A stretch of DNA of 64,000 nt from Lewinella sp. LCG006 (GCF_040784935.1 NZ_CP160680.1:5871802-5935801); one strand, 5' to 3'. Shown: positions 1 to 8,203, counted from the stretch's first letter. Notes: generated by a model from the letters alone, not told the origin. Numbers and translations are program-made.

Positions 1-230
1 CTATCGGCACGGAGGTATTTGCCTAGTTGAGGTAGGTAAAAGGGGTGATTATTGGTAGCGGTGATGGTGTCTCCACCCGCTACAATCCGCACCATTTTTT
101 GCCAACTTTTTGCGAAGGTATTCGTCACGCGAGACAAGATAGTGTCTTTTTGGGGTTTTGGGGTGGGTGGTGAGGGTGTTGGTATTTGCTTTCGGAATTC
201 TATAACGATGTGTTCGTATGAAATACGTAT
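1..230 (-). CDS. Polymorphic-toxin HINT domain fragment (partial, runs off the left edge)
   Basis: An open minus-strand frame runs from the stop at 231-233 to base 1 without interruption. Its last 40 or so residues contain VTNTFAK, then a stretch ending GGDTITATNNHPFYLP and GKYLRAD. This is the pattern of pretoxin HINT (hedgehog/intein-like) domains, which self-cleave to release a C-terminal toxin: a hydrophobic strand, G-[DE]-T-I, T-x-N-HPFY. The N-terminal cysteine part of the domain is absent. Before VTNTF there is a Pro/Thr-rich linker and no good ATG; the only ATG is at 93-95, inside the domain. It is therefore probably a displaced cassette or broken gene whose toxin part lies left of the window. 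The family call comes from motif reading; the truncated state is seen directly. Confidence 0.55.
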   Translation of the reverse strand, partial: MRISYEHIVIEFRKQIPTPSPPTPKPQKDTILSRVTNTFAKSWQKMVRIVAGGDTITATNNHPFYLPQLGKYLRAD

Positions 231-910
231 TTATCTATTGCCGCACGCTGGCTACTATCCAAATTGGATAAATCAACTTCATTGAGCATTACAGGGCGCA
301 TCATAACGCTGAAGCCCTTTTGCGGTAAAAGATGATCACAATAGGGTTCGTCAGGTGCAGGAAAAACACTATGAAACCCTGCTTGATAAATTTCGGATAA
401 AGCTTGTTGTAACCTGGGGGCATTTAGTTCCGCCATTTCTAATTGTAGTTGGTCATTTCGATCAATAGGTATCCAGCAATCGCTGTAGGTAGTGATGTGT
501 AAATCTTGTACACTAAAATCAATCATAACCTTAATTATCCCATCTAAGAACTTATTCTCATTATCTGAAAAAATAAGCGTGCTTCCTTGCAATATTATCG
601 GAGGTATAAATCCATTTCCTGTCCATTTGTCTAGATGTGTGTCAAGTATACTTTCAACAGCTGTGAAATTAGTATCATTGATGGAAATTACTTTATATAA
701 TGCATCTTCTTTATCGTAGTTGTAGCAATGTATTGTTCTGACAACTAGTAATTTATCCTGATTAAGGATTTCTAATGATTTTTTTGCTGTAGATAGAAAG
801 TGAAGCACACGTGATTTTTTGTCTTCAGCACTAAGTGAAGATGTTTCTACTCCATCATGATTAAAGTCAAATACCCATTGAGCAATTTCGTCAAAAATAG
901 TAACGGTCAT
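200..910 (-). CDS. Hypothetical protein, possible immunity-like protein of a toxin locus
   Basis: This 236-residue soluble protein has no signal peptide or membrane segment. It is acidic, with a conserved-looking C-terminal half: D144-x-W-x-P-x-D, then N163-A-P-R-L and a G-F-x-S-V-F-P-A-P-D stretch near 178-187. A D-x-W-x-P/N-A-P-R-L pattern resembles small proteins I remember beside polymorphic toxins, but I cannot name the family. Its stop lies inside the open frame of the HINT fragment, so the two overlap on the same strand. In toxin arrays the usual order is toxin, immunity, then a spare HINT-toxin cassette, which fits this arrangement. The immunity role is inference from context only; no toxin gene is visible on its 5' side. 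Confidence 0.55.
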   Translation of the reverse strand: MTVTIFDEIAQWVFDFNHDGVETSSLSAEDKKSRVLHFLSTAKKSLEILNQDKLLVVRTIHCYNYDKEDALYKVISINDTNFTAVESILDTHLDKWTGNGFIPPIILQGSTLIFSDNENKFLDGIIKVMIDFSVQDLHITTYSDCWIPIDRNDQLQLEMAELNAPRLQQALSEIYQAGFHSVFPAPDEPYCDHLLPQKGFSVMMRPVMLNEVDLSNLDSSQRAAIDKYVFHTNTSL

Positions 911-1227
911 TTGTTAATAATTTCTTGATTCTTCAGAAGGCAACCTCAGAAGTATTTTAAGTGCACTAGGAGGATGCTTTTACATTGGTCCATACCAAAA
1001 TAGGCATAGATGCTCTCAAAAAATGATATTTCGAAAAAAAACTCCCTTCCGGTAACATTCCTTACTCACCCGGTATAAAAAATTGTTAACCATTAGATCC
1101 AGTTGACCCGTTTTCAACGTAAGTCATGGGAATAATTTGATGCAAGGTCATAGTAAAATCAACCTTTACACTTTTACACTTTTACACTTTTTTTATACGC
1201 ATACACTATAAAACAACCAAGCTTATC
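911..1227. other. Intergenic stretch without a recognisable gene
   Basis: These 317 bases separate the divergent genes at 910 (minus) and 1228 (plus). I see no credible coding frame. The only structured part is a short tandem repeat of TTTTACAC at 1165-1187, followed by a T-run. Confidence 0.5.
1165..1187 (+). repeat. Three tandem copies of TTTTACAC
   Basis: The first unit lacks one T; the next two are exact 8-bp copies, followed by seven Ts. The repeat lies about 40 bp upstream of the acyl-carrier-like gene, where a length change could alter promoter spacing. Confidence 0.7.
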
Positions 1228-1500
1228 ATGTTCACAACAACAATTGCCGACACCACAAGTCTGGTTCGTCTTCTCCGTCAGGCACTCCGTCAAATTAAGC
1301 CCTGCTTGCCAGAAAATTTTGATGCGGAGGATGATTTTAAGGAAGATTGGGGTATAGATTCCCAGGATTTGGTAAAATATGTTGCTCATATTGAACAGCA
1401 TTTTATGATTACTGTTCCTGATGAAGACCTGAAGCAAATAGTCAGTATCCAGGCTGTGCTCAATTACTTGTTCAGTAAAACTGAAGGAGCGGACGCGTAA
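1228..1500 (+). CDS. Stand-alone acyl-carrier-protein-like protein
   Basis: At 90 residues this matches the usual ACP size. It shows the carrier-protein pattern F-x-E-D-W-G-I-D-S-x-D-L at 37-48, with Ser45 as the expected 4'-phosphopantetheine attachment site. The helix III/IV region reads F-x-I-x-V-P-D-E-D around 59-67. It would carry acyl or aminoacyl groups as a thioester in the cytoplasm. No fatty-acid, polyketide or other synthase gene is adjacent: a sensor kinase follows and the toxin-locus edge precedes. It is thus an orphan carrier protein rather than the housekeeping acpP, which normally sits next to fabF. A 13-bp inverted repeat separates it from the kinase. Confidence 0.8.
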   Translation: MFTTTIADTTSLVRLLRQALRQIKPCLPENFDAEDDFKEDWGIDSQDLVKYVAHIEQHFMITVPDEDLKQIVSIQAVLNYLFSKTEGADA

Positions 1501-1513
1501 AAGATTTAGTTGT

Positions 1514-1563
1514 TTTCCCAAATACTTGTTACTTTAGGGATGAAGTAGCTAGTATTTGGGAAA
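1514..1563 (+). terminator. Hairpin between the ACP-like gene and the sensor kinase
   Basis: TTTCCCAAATACT at 1514-1526 is perfectly inverted at 1551-1563 with a 24-nt loop. It begins 14 nt after the ACP-like stop and ends 8 nt before the kinase ATG. There is no T-run, so it could be a weak terminator, an attenuator or an operator. Confidence 0.5.
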
Positions 1564-1571
1564 GTCAGACT

Positions 1572-3626
1572 ATGAAAAAACGCATTTCTTTTATTCTCTT
1601 CTTATTAGGTGTTGGCTTTTTACCCAATGCTAACACCCAGACTTTCCAGGAAAGCATTGATAGTATGCTCTCTGCAGTCAGTTTGACTACTGATAAAAAA
1701 GAGCAAATTAATCTGTTAAATGAAGTCGCTTATGCGTACCGAAGACTCTCACCAGACAGTGTCTTGTCGTATGCGGATAAAGCAATTGCCCTGGCTCGGG
1801 AAATCGACGATAAGGAAGGTTTATCATTTGCATACAAAAATAAAGGCATTGGCTTTTACAAGCTGGGTGTTTCGCCTGATACGGTAATTTATTACTACCA
1901 GGAAGCTATCAATTATGCGGAAGAGGTAAATGATTATTATACGCAAGCTGCTTGCTACAACAATATTGGATTGGTGGGGATCGGGGAACTGACCTACAAC
2001 GAAGCGATCCAATACTTCCTGAAAGGGATAAAAATTTTTGACGACCACATTCCTGAAGAAAGTCGATTAAAGGCATTAATGCTGGGCAATGTAGGCACCG
2101 CCTACCACCGTGATGGAGATAACAAACGTGGCATCCGTTACTACGAAGAATCATTGGCTATGGCTGGCAGGATTGGCGACAAATCCATTCCTTCCATCTT
2201 TGTCGACGAGCTGGCCAGGGCACGAATGGAGGAAGGAGATATCCAGGGAGCACTTCGGGACATCACCGAACTGATGCCTCTTCACGATGAAATCGGTGAT
2301 TTTGAATCAAAAGCAGAAACGCTGTTAACGCTGGCGGAGGTAAAAATGAAAATGGGCCTTTTTCAGGAAGGTATTCAGCACGGAGAAGAAGCTTATGCGA
2401 TTGCTATCGAACGGGGTTTTACCAGGATTAAATCGCGTGCTTTAATTTGGGTAGCTACCGGGCTAAAAGAAACTGGAGCATATACCGAGGCGATAGATAA
2501 GGCCAAGCAATCACTTGAGATTTCTCGACAGGGGTTCTCTTTGGAGCTTCAGTCAAGAGCTGTAAATATCCTGGCGGAGACTTACGCAAAAACAGGAGAT
2601 TATGAACAAGCGTATGATTATGCCAATTTTTACAATCAATTAGTCCGGCAAGTTCAAGACGATGAGAAGCAAAGAATTACGGATGAATTGGAGGCCAAAT
2701 ACCAAAATGAAAAACAGCTACAGGAAATAAGTGAGCTGAGAGAAGAAAAGGAGGAGCAAGAGAAGCGCCTGTTTGGCTTAATTGCCCTGGTCTTTTTGGG
2801 TGCTTTTGTCTTAGCGATCATGATTTATACCACTCGCCAAAAGAACAAAGCTACAAAAGCCCTGAATGAGAAAAATCTCGCACTTCAAGAGGTAGAGCAA
2901 AGCCTTTTCGATAAAAACCAGGAACTGGAACGCTATATCGAATCCAACTTGCAGCTGGAAAATTTTGCCCACCTGGCTTCGCACGATCTACGAGAACCGA
3001 TGCGGAATATTGTCAGTTTTTCTCAATTGCTAGAGAAAAGTACGAAAGGAAAGTTGACGGAACGAGAATTGGAGTACCTCGGTTTTATTCGCAAAGGAAC
3101 CAGGCGTATTGAGGGCTTGGTGAAAGACCTTCTTGATTATTCCACCGTCACCAATACGCCATTGGAAATCACGCATGTCTTTATGGTTCAGCTAGTGGAA
3201 GAAGTGAAGGTGGATATTCATCAGTTGTTGCAAGAAAAAAGCGGGAAGATCACGATTCAGCAACTTCCTGAACCTATTTTTGCCGACCATTCGCGTATTT
3301 ATCAATTGCTGCAAAATCTATTGACCAATGCCCTGAGATATAGCCGAGAGGGCGTGCCTCCGGAAATAGTGATTAGTGGAGAAGAGAGGGCCCGTGATTA
3401 TCTCTTTGAGGTGAAGGACAATGGCATCGGTATTGAAGCGGAGTTTTTTGATCAGATTTTTCTCTTGTTTAAAACGCTGAAAAACAAAACGATCAGCAAC
3501 AGTTCCGGCATAGGCCTGGCTACGTGCAAAAAAGTAGTGGAAGACCACCAGGGGAAGATTTGGTTGGAATCACAGGTAGGGGAGGGAACTACCTTCTATT
3601 TTACCATCTCAAAAAACTTAGCTTAA
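1572..3626 (+). CDS. Membrane sensor histidine kinase with TPR sensor region
   Basis: This 684-residue protein begins with a signal peptide (1-22). Next comes a long run of tetratricopeptide-like helical repeats (about 45-355), a charged coiled coil (360-400), one membrane segment (400-420) and a second coiled coil. The HisKA box FAHLASHDLREP has His471 as the autophosphorylation site. The HATPase domain carries an N-box (NLLTNALRYS), a G1 box (DNGIGI) and a G2 box (SSGIGLA). The TPR part should lie outside the inner membrane and sense a protein or peptide partner. No response regulator is adjacent, so its partner is unknown. It converges on the SDR gene and the two overlap by 4 bp at the stop codons. 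Confidence 0.88.
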   Translation: MKKRISFILFLLGVGFLPNANTQTFQESIDSMLSAVSLTTDKKEQINLLNEVAYAYRRLSPDSVLSYADKAIALAREIDDKEGLSFAYKNKGIGFYKLGVSPDTVIYYYQEAINYAEEVNDYYTQAACYNNIGLVGIGELTYNEAIQYFLKGIKIFDDHIPEESRLKALMLGNVGTAYHRDGDNKRGIRYYEESLAMAGRIGDKSIPSIFVDELARARMEEGDIQGALRDITELMPLHDEIGDFESKAETLLTLAEVKMKMGLFQEGIQHGEEAYAIAIERGFTRIKSRALIWVATGLKETGAYTEAIDKAKQSLEISRQGFSLELQSRAVNILAETYAKTGDYEQAYDYANFYNQLVRQVQDDEKQRITDELEAKYQNEKQLQEISELREEKEEQEKRLFGLIALVFLGAFVLAIMIYTTRQKNKATKALNEKNLALQEVEQSLFDKNQELERYIESNLQLENFAHLASHDLREPMRNIVSFSQLLEKSTKGKLTERELEYLGFIRKGTRRIEGLVKDLLDYSTVTNTPLEITHVFMVQLVEEVKVDIHQLLQEKSGKITIQQLPEPIFADHSRIYQLLQNLLTNALRYSREGVPPEIVISGEERARDYLFEVKDNGIGIEAEFFDQIFLLFKTLKNKTISNSSGIGLATCKKVVEDHQGKIWLESQVGEGTTFYFTISKNLA

Positions 3627-4387
3627 GTTCTTAGGTAAGATGCACCATTGATATCCAGGATGCAACCCGTGGTAAATGCCGCTTCCGGACTGGCGAGATA
3701 AAGGATGGCCTGCGCTACATCCATAACGGTAGCAACCCTATTGAGTGGGCTTTGTCGTTTCACGGCCTCTCCTGCTTCGCCTTGAAGATGGGGGCGGGCC
3801 ATCGCGGTTTCTACAAATCCAGGTGCTACATTGTGCACGGTGATACCATGAGGCCCCAAGGCCTGGGCCAGGCTTTGTCCCATGGCGTGTAGTGCAGCTT
3901 TGCTGGCGCCATATCCTGGTTGTCCAGCTTCTCCCCGAAATGCTCCCCGGCTACCGACATTGATGATTTTACCACTCCCTTGTGCCTTCATAAATTCAGC
4001 GGCCGTGTATGCGGCCACGGCTGCTCCGGTTAGGTTGGTATTAATGGTGCGCTGCCAGGTCGACAGCCATTCTTCGTAAGGTGTAGATTCAAAAGGGTGG
4101 GGGAGGAATATCCCTGCGTTATTTACCAGTATGTCAAGCCCTTGTAGCCGTTCGTGGGCATTTTGTACCAATTGACGAACAGAAGACGCTTCTGCCAGGT
4201 CTGCCTGTAATACATGATGGCCTGCTCCACTCAGTGAAGCCAAAGCCTCGCGGGCGGCATCTTCGTTCTGGTGGTAATGAATGACGACCTGGGCACCCGC
4301 CTTGGCAAAGCCTTGAGCGGTAGCTCTTCCTATACCCCGAGAGCTGCCAGTGATGAGTACTTTCTTATCCTGGTAATTGTGTATCAT
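3623..4387 (-). CDS. SDR-family NAD(P)-dependent oxidoreductase (FabG-like)
   Basis: This 254-residue protein is of classical short-chain dehydrogenase length. The nucleotide motif TGSSRGIG lies near 14-21, NNAG near 88-91, a catalytic serine in NVGSRG, and the Y-x-x-x-K pair in YGASK. The segment VAPGFVETAM matches the usual PG motif. It should reduce a carbonyl or oxidise an alcohol with NAD(P)H; the substrate cannot be read from sequence. It is closest in style to 3-oxoacyl-ACP reductases. It starts 13 bp after the stop of the YciO/Sua5 family gene, so the two probably form an operon. Confidence 0.85.
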   Translation of the reverse strand: MIHNYQDKKVLITGSSRGIGRATAQGFAKAGAQVVIHYHQNEDAAREALASLSGAGHHVLQADLAEASSVRQLVQNAHERLQGLDILVNNAGIFLPHPFESTPYEEWLSTWQRTINTNLTGAAVAAYTAAEFMKAQGSGKIINVGSRGAFRGEAGQPGYGASKAALHAMGQSLAQALGPHGITVHNVAPGFVETAMARPHLQGEAGEAVKRQSPLNRVATVMDVAQAILYLASPEAAFTTGCILDINGASYLRT

Positions 4388-4400
4388 GTGTTACTTAAAG

Positions 4401-5021
4401 TTAAAGATCAATGGGGCCTATTCCTTGTCTGATTAACTCAGGAGGGCTGGTGGTACAGTCGATCACGGTCGAGCCGTCATTTCTTCCAGCGCCGCCATCG
4501 ATAATAAGGTCTACCAATTTGCCAAAGCGATCGTCGATATCGCGAGCATCGGTAAGGTATTCCAGGATGTCCTCTTCTTGATCCGTCTTTAAGGACGCAG
4601 TGATAATGGGGCGGCCAAGCATGCGGACAATCTCCAGTGGAATATTATTGTCGGGAACCCTCACACCAATGCTTGCTCTTCGGCCCTGGATGATTTTAGG
4701 CACCTGATGGCTGGCTTTCAAGATGAAGGTATAGGGCCCGGGAAGGAGCTGCTTCATCAAGCGAAAAATTTCATTATCAATTTGTGCTGCGTATTCCGAA
4801 AGTTGGCTGAAATTTTCGCAGATAAAAGAAAATCTTGCCTTGCTGGGGTTGATGCCCCTGATCCGGGCAATTCTTTCCAATCCTTTTTTACTTAAAAGGT
4901 CGCAACCCAAGGCATAAACAGTGTCAGTAGGGTAAATAATTACCCCATCCTTTTCTAATAGGTCGACCACCTGGCGTATTTTGCGTTCCGAGGGATTATC
5001 AGGATGAATTTCAAGCAGCAT
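4401..5021 (-). CDS. YrdC/Sua5/YciO family protein (threonylcarbamoyl-AMP synthase-like)
   Basis: From Met at 5021 it has 206 residues and the fold-typical segments IIYPTDTVYALGCD, LLPGPYTFILKA, IGVRVP and a late DGSTVIDCT. The family makes or binds threonylcarbamoyl-AMP for the t6A37 modification of tRNA. The segment after RIRG reads KARFSFIC rather than the K-R/KPL pattern of TsaC/Sua5, which points to the YciO branch, whose role is less certain. An in-frame ATG 33 bp upstream (5054) exists, but it would overlap the divergent nitrilase gene further. I chose 5021 because MLLEIHPDNPS is the usual family beginning. Its start lies 3 bp from the nitrilase start. Confidence 0.8.
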   Translation of the reverse strand: MLLEIHPDNPSERKIRQVVDLLEKDGVIIYPTDTVYALGCDLLSKKGLERIARIRGINPSKARFSFICENFSQLSEYAAQIDNEIFRLMKQLLPGPYTFILKASHQVPKIIQGRRASIGVRVPDNNIPLEIVRMLGRPIITASLKTDQEEDILEYLTDARDIDDRFGKLVDLIIDGGAGRNDGSTVIDCTTSPPELIRQGIGPIDL

Positions 5022-5024
5022 AAT

Positions 5025-5939
5025 ATGAAGCGATTTAAAGTAGGAGTGGTGCAAAGTACGCCCGTTTTTTTTGATTTAGTAGCGACACTCGAAAAAACTG
5101 AAACAATCGTAGCAGAGCAGGCCGCTCAGGGCGTCCAACTTTTGCTGTTTCCAGAATCTTACCTTCCGGGTTATCCCCGAGGTTTTGATTTCGGAGCAGT
5201 GGTGGGCCGTCGGACAATCGAGGGGCGCAAAACCTGGCAAGCTTACTGGGACAATAGTGTGGCAGTGGGGGATCAGCACTGTGATCGATTGGCGGCCATG
5301 GCCCGTAAATACCAGTTGTTTATCGTGATGGGCGTAACCGAACGCGACGAACAGACAAGCACACTTTATTGCAGCCTGCTTTACTTCTCACCTACGGAGG
5401 GCTTGCTAGGTTGCCATCGCAAGTTGAAACCCACAGGGAGTGAACGATTAATTTGGGGAGAAGGTGGCCCTAATGACCTGGAAGTATACCCGACGGTGTT
5501 AGGAAAAATAGGAGGACTGATTTGTTGGGAAAACCTGATGCCCCTGGCCAGGATGGCTCTCTATCAGCAAGGCATTCAGGTTTACCTGGCCCCAACGGCT
5601 GATGCGCGTGCTACCTGGTTGCCCATCTTGCAGCATATTGCTCAGGAGAGTAGGTGTTTCGTGCTTGGCGCTAACCAGTACTTCAGAAAATCCGATTATC
5701 CTGAGCAGTGGCGAACCTTGGCACAGGTAGAAGAGGATTGCTGTCGCGGAGGCAGTGTTATCGTTTCACCTTTGGGGGAAGTAGTAGCAGGCCCACTTTG
5801 GGATCAGGAGGGCGTATTGACTGCTTTTGTAGACCTGGACGAAGTCATGCAGAGTCGATACGATTTTAGTGCAGCAGGACATTATCAGCGGCCGGATATT
5901 TTTGAGTTTAAGATCAGGAAGGCCAGTAACTTAGGCTGA
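5025..5939 (+). CDS. Nitrilase-superfamily carbon-nitrogen hydrolase
   Basis: A 304-residue protein with the complete nitrilase triad: Glu44 in FPESYLPGYPRG, Lys133 in HRKLKPT and Cys167 in GGLICWENLMP. The PESYLPGYP and CWENLMPLAR wording is that of branch 1 nitrilases and cyanide-degrading enzymes rather than amidases. It probably hydrolyses an organic nitrile to acid and ammonia in the cytoplasm; the substrate is not predictable. Starting at 5025 gives the usual family N-terminus (KVGVVQSTPV). The ATG at 5004 would add seven residues. It is divergent from the YciO/Sua5 family gene with only three bases between start codons, so its promoter must lie inside that gene. Confidence 0.85.
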   Translation: MKRFKVGVVQSTPVFFDLVATLEKTETIVAEQAAQGVQLLLFPESYLPGYPRGFDFGAVVGRRTIEGRKTWQAYWDNSVAVGDQHCDRLAAMARKYQLFIVMGVTERDEQTSTLYCSLLYFSPTEGLLGCHRKLKPTGSERLIWGEGGPNDLEVYPTVLGKIGGLICWENLMPLARMALYQQGIQVYLAPTADARATWLPILQHIAQESRCFVLGANQYFRKSDYPEQWRTLAQVEEDCCRGGSVIVSPLGEVVAGPLWDQEGVLTAFVDLDEVMQSRYDFSAAGHYQRPDIFEFKIRKASNLG

Positions 5940-5975
5940 AGCCTAATAGCATAAAGCCTCCAGCTTCAGTCCAGC

Positions 5976-6890
5976 CTAGAATATCCTCTGATAAGAAAGC
6001 AAAGGTAAGAGCGGAAAACTGGAATCAGGAATTGCGAGCACACCAAATTCCAGTACACTTTTTCTGCGCCGGTTAGAAAAATTAAAGGAGGGGAGCATAA
6101 GGTTTTGATAGGTCTGAAAGACGGCAGCACCTTCTATGAAAAACCGCCAGTCTTCTGTAAATGCAAATGATCCACCCAGGGTCACCATGGGGTATCGTTC
6201 AATACCCGTGCGATATCCGAAGCGATCCATCCAATACCCCATAGTGAAGTTGAGGTACTTGTCTCGCTGTCCGAGGGTGACCATGGCGTACGGGTGGGTG
6301 GATGATTGTTCATCCCAAAGAACAACATATTGCTGCACAGCCAGGCCGATGTGCAGCATATCCGACGCTGACAGATGAGCTTGGACTCTACCCATGAGTA
6401 AAGCAGGGATCAAAGCGCCACCACTGACGCCAAAATTATTCCTGATTCTTATATCTATCTGGTTCGCCAGCACCATTGTGTTCCGATAAGTGCCTTTGCT
6501 GGCATAAGGGATGGCCGTAGCTGAGTACAGCAATTGGTTCAGTGGCATTGGGTAGGTTTCCCTGATCCATTCTTCCTCTTCCTTGGGCTTCATTGGTGCT
6601 ATGTCCTTGGTTTGTTGGAAAGATTCGCTGGCAAGCCCAAGGAAATTAATGTCTTTCAATGCAAAACGATTCACGGTAGGTACGTTTCTGACTTTAAATC
6701 CCAGTGTGTCATCGTGAATAAATTGGGTGAGTCCGAACAGTTGACGGCCATCGGTGGTGAAAAGTACATGCTGCTGGGTGGTGTCGGCAATGGTGAGTTG
6801 CTGACTGATAATGGTTTGTCCTTTGAGAGCCGTAGAGAGAAGGATCATCCACAAAAAGTAAAACGCGTGTTTTTTGGACATGGTGACCAA
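5976..6890 (-). CDS. Exported hypothetical protein, probable outer-membrane beta-barrel
   Basis: The protein has 304 residues, or 301 from the second Met at 6881. A signal peptide (about 1-28, ending before QTIISQQ) is followed by a short soluble stretch with a charged region (KPKEEEEW). The C-terminal 180 residues consist of alternating hydrophobic strands with many Gly, Tyr and Phe (for example YLNFTMGYWMDRFGYRTG). It ends in Phe, as many outer-membrane barrels do. I do not recognise a family and the barrel call is structural inference. It converges on the nitrilase gene. Confidence 0.6.
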   Translation of the reverse strand: MVTMSKKHAFYFLWMILLSTALKGQTIISQQLTIADTTQQHVLFTTDGRQLFGLTQFIHDDTLGFKVRNVPTVNRFALKDINFLGLASESFQQTKDIAPMKPKEEEEWIRETYPMPLNQLLYSATAIPYASKGTYRNTMVLANQIDIRIRNNFGVSGGALIPALLMGRVQAHLSASDMLHIGLAVQQYVVLWDEQSSTHPYAMVTLGQRDKYLNFTMGYWMDRFGYRTGIERYPMVTLGGSFAFTEDWRFFIEGAAVFQTYQNLMLPSFNFSNRRRKSVLEFGVLAIPDSSFPLLPLLSYQRIF

Positions 6891-7081
6891 ATTTTGGAGC
6901 TTTAAAAAACCAAACTGCTAGCCAATCGAGCTGAACAGACTGATCAACAAGTGTTTAGCGCAGAGAAAACAGGAATAAAAATTTCCGTTCGTAGGCTGAG
7001 TATAAACTTTGTGAGCAAAATACTATTTTACGAGAGCTTGAACATCAAGTTTGCGCAAGAATCCATAATAATTCCTTATTC

Positions 7082-7915
7082 ATGACAACGGAAGATCAAA
7101 CCTTAAACGATCCAGGGGTAGAACATGCCAATGTTGCAGCCCATCGGCCTACTTTGCTTTTCATCATTTTGGCGGGCTTTTTTGTGGCCAATACGCTGGT
7201 GGCAGAATTTATCGGGGTTAAGATTTTTGCCTTCGAAGATACCTTTGGTTGGGAACCTTTTAATTTCAACCTTTTTGGGCAGGCGGGAGCCTTGCAGTTT
7301 TCGGCGGGAGTGCTGCTGTGGCCAGTGGTCTTCATCATGACGGATATCATCAATGAATACTACGGGAAAAGAGGGATCAGGTTATTGACCTTGCTTACGG
7401 CGGGGCTGATTACCTATGCTTTTTTTATGGTTTTTGCGGCCATTTGGTTGGCACCAGCTGATTGGTGGCAAACGCAATATGTGAGTGCGGGTGTGCCCGA
7501 TATGCAAAGTGCTTTCAAGGCCGTCTTTGGTCAGGGCTTGCTGATTATTGTCGCCTCCTTATCGGCCTTTCTATTAGCGCAGCTAACCGATGTGGTGAGC
7601 TTTCATCGCATTAAGGAAGTGACAGGAGAAGATAAAATATGGCTGCGAGCAACAGGATCTACCGTTATCTCCCAATTGGTAGACACCTTTGTCATCTTAA
7701 TCATCGCTTTCAAATGGGGCCCTGCTATCACCGGGCAATTTGAACCTTGGAGCTGGGGCCAACTTTTGGCAGTGGCCACTGTACAATATACCTACAAATT
7801 CACCATGGCCGTGGTGCTGACACCTGTTTTGTATTGGGCACACCATGGCATTGATCGTTTTTTAGGGCCTGAACTGGCTGAGCGAATGAAAGATCAGGCT
7901 ACGCGCTGGAATTAA
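7082..7915 (+). CDS. Queuosine precursor transporter (YhhQ/DUF165 family)
   Basis: This 277-residue integral membrane protein has about six hydrophobic segments starting at residue 25. It carries the family hallmarks FFVANTLVAEFIGVKIF near the start and WPVVFIMTDIINEYYGKRG around 80-98. The C-terminal half contains the STVISQLVDTFVI segment typical of the family. It imports queuosine precursors (preQ0/preQ1) across the inner membrane for tRNA wobble modification. No queuosine synthesis gene is nearby. I saw no preQ1 riboswitch in the 190 bases upstream. A palindromic element begins directly after the stop codon. Confidence 0.88.
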   Translation: MTTEDQTLNDPGVEHANVAAHRPTLLFIILAGFFVANTLVAEFIGVKIFAFEDTFGWEPFNFNLFGQAGALQFSAGVLLWPVVFIMTDIINEYYGKRGIRLLTLLTAGLITYAFFMVFAAIWLAPADWWQTQYVSAGVPDMQSAFKAVFGQGLLIIVASLSAFLLAQLTDVVSFHRIKEVTGEDKIWLRATGSTVISQLVDTFVILIIAFKWGPAITGQFEPWSWGQLLAVATVQYTYKFTMAVVLTPVLYWAHHGIDRFLGPELAERMKDQATRWN

Positions 7916-8078
7916 CAGACTTGTTCAACCGAGCCTGAATGAGCGAAAGCGTAGCAAATTTTATTTTGAACGAGGCAAAAAACGTAGGCGATGCCTGAGC
8001 ATCGACGAGGCTTTTTAACGAAGTGCAAGATGAAATTTGCCGCTTGTAGCCATTTGAGGCTCCGGTTGAACAAGTCTG
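7916..8078. repeat. Palindromic dispersed element, copy A
   Basis: A 163-bp element is bounded by CAGACTTGTTCAACC at 7916-7930 and its inverse at 8063-8078, the inverted arms extending to about 21 bp with one gap. The middle (7971-8020) is itself a hairpin. Read on the minus strand it starts CGTTAAAAAGCCTCG and ends CGCCTACGTTTTTTGCCT. The same core occurs at 45862-45910. It starts at the first base after the stop codon of the queuosine transporter. It encodes nothing recognisable, so it is a REP- or MITE-like non-coding repeat. Confidence 0.75.
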
Positions 8079-8164
8079 AAACGAAACCACATCAATAAAG
8101 AAGCTTTGTACAGCATCTTGCGTGATAGCTAAACCAAAAAGTAGTCTCGTGTGTCTTTTAATTG

Positions 8165-8172
8165 TACTTTTG
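8165..8172 (+). promoter_or_regulatory. Candidate -7 promoter element TACTTTTG
   Basis: An exact match to the Bacteroidota -7 consensus TAnnTTTG, 31 bp upstream of the M16 protease ATG. No clear -33 TTG at the usual spacing. Confidence 0.45.
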
Positions 8173-8203
8173 GAAACAATTGTTTAACCAAGTTATATAC
8201 ACA

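Noticed and set aside
200-910. Assigning a named immunity family to the 236-residue protein
   Set aside because: Only a loose motif memory supports it; no family name could be justified.
1174-1521. Long minus-strand frame opposite the ACP-like gene
   Set aside because: It is the shadow of a well-supported carrier-protein gene; its sequence is Cys-rich without family pattern.
6900-7081. preQ1 riboswitch ahead of the queuosine transporter
   Set aside because: I could not find the C-rich aptamer pseudoknot pattern; only A/T-rich sequence is present.
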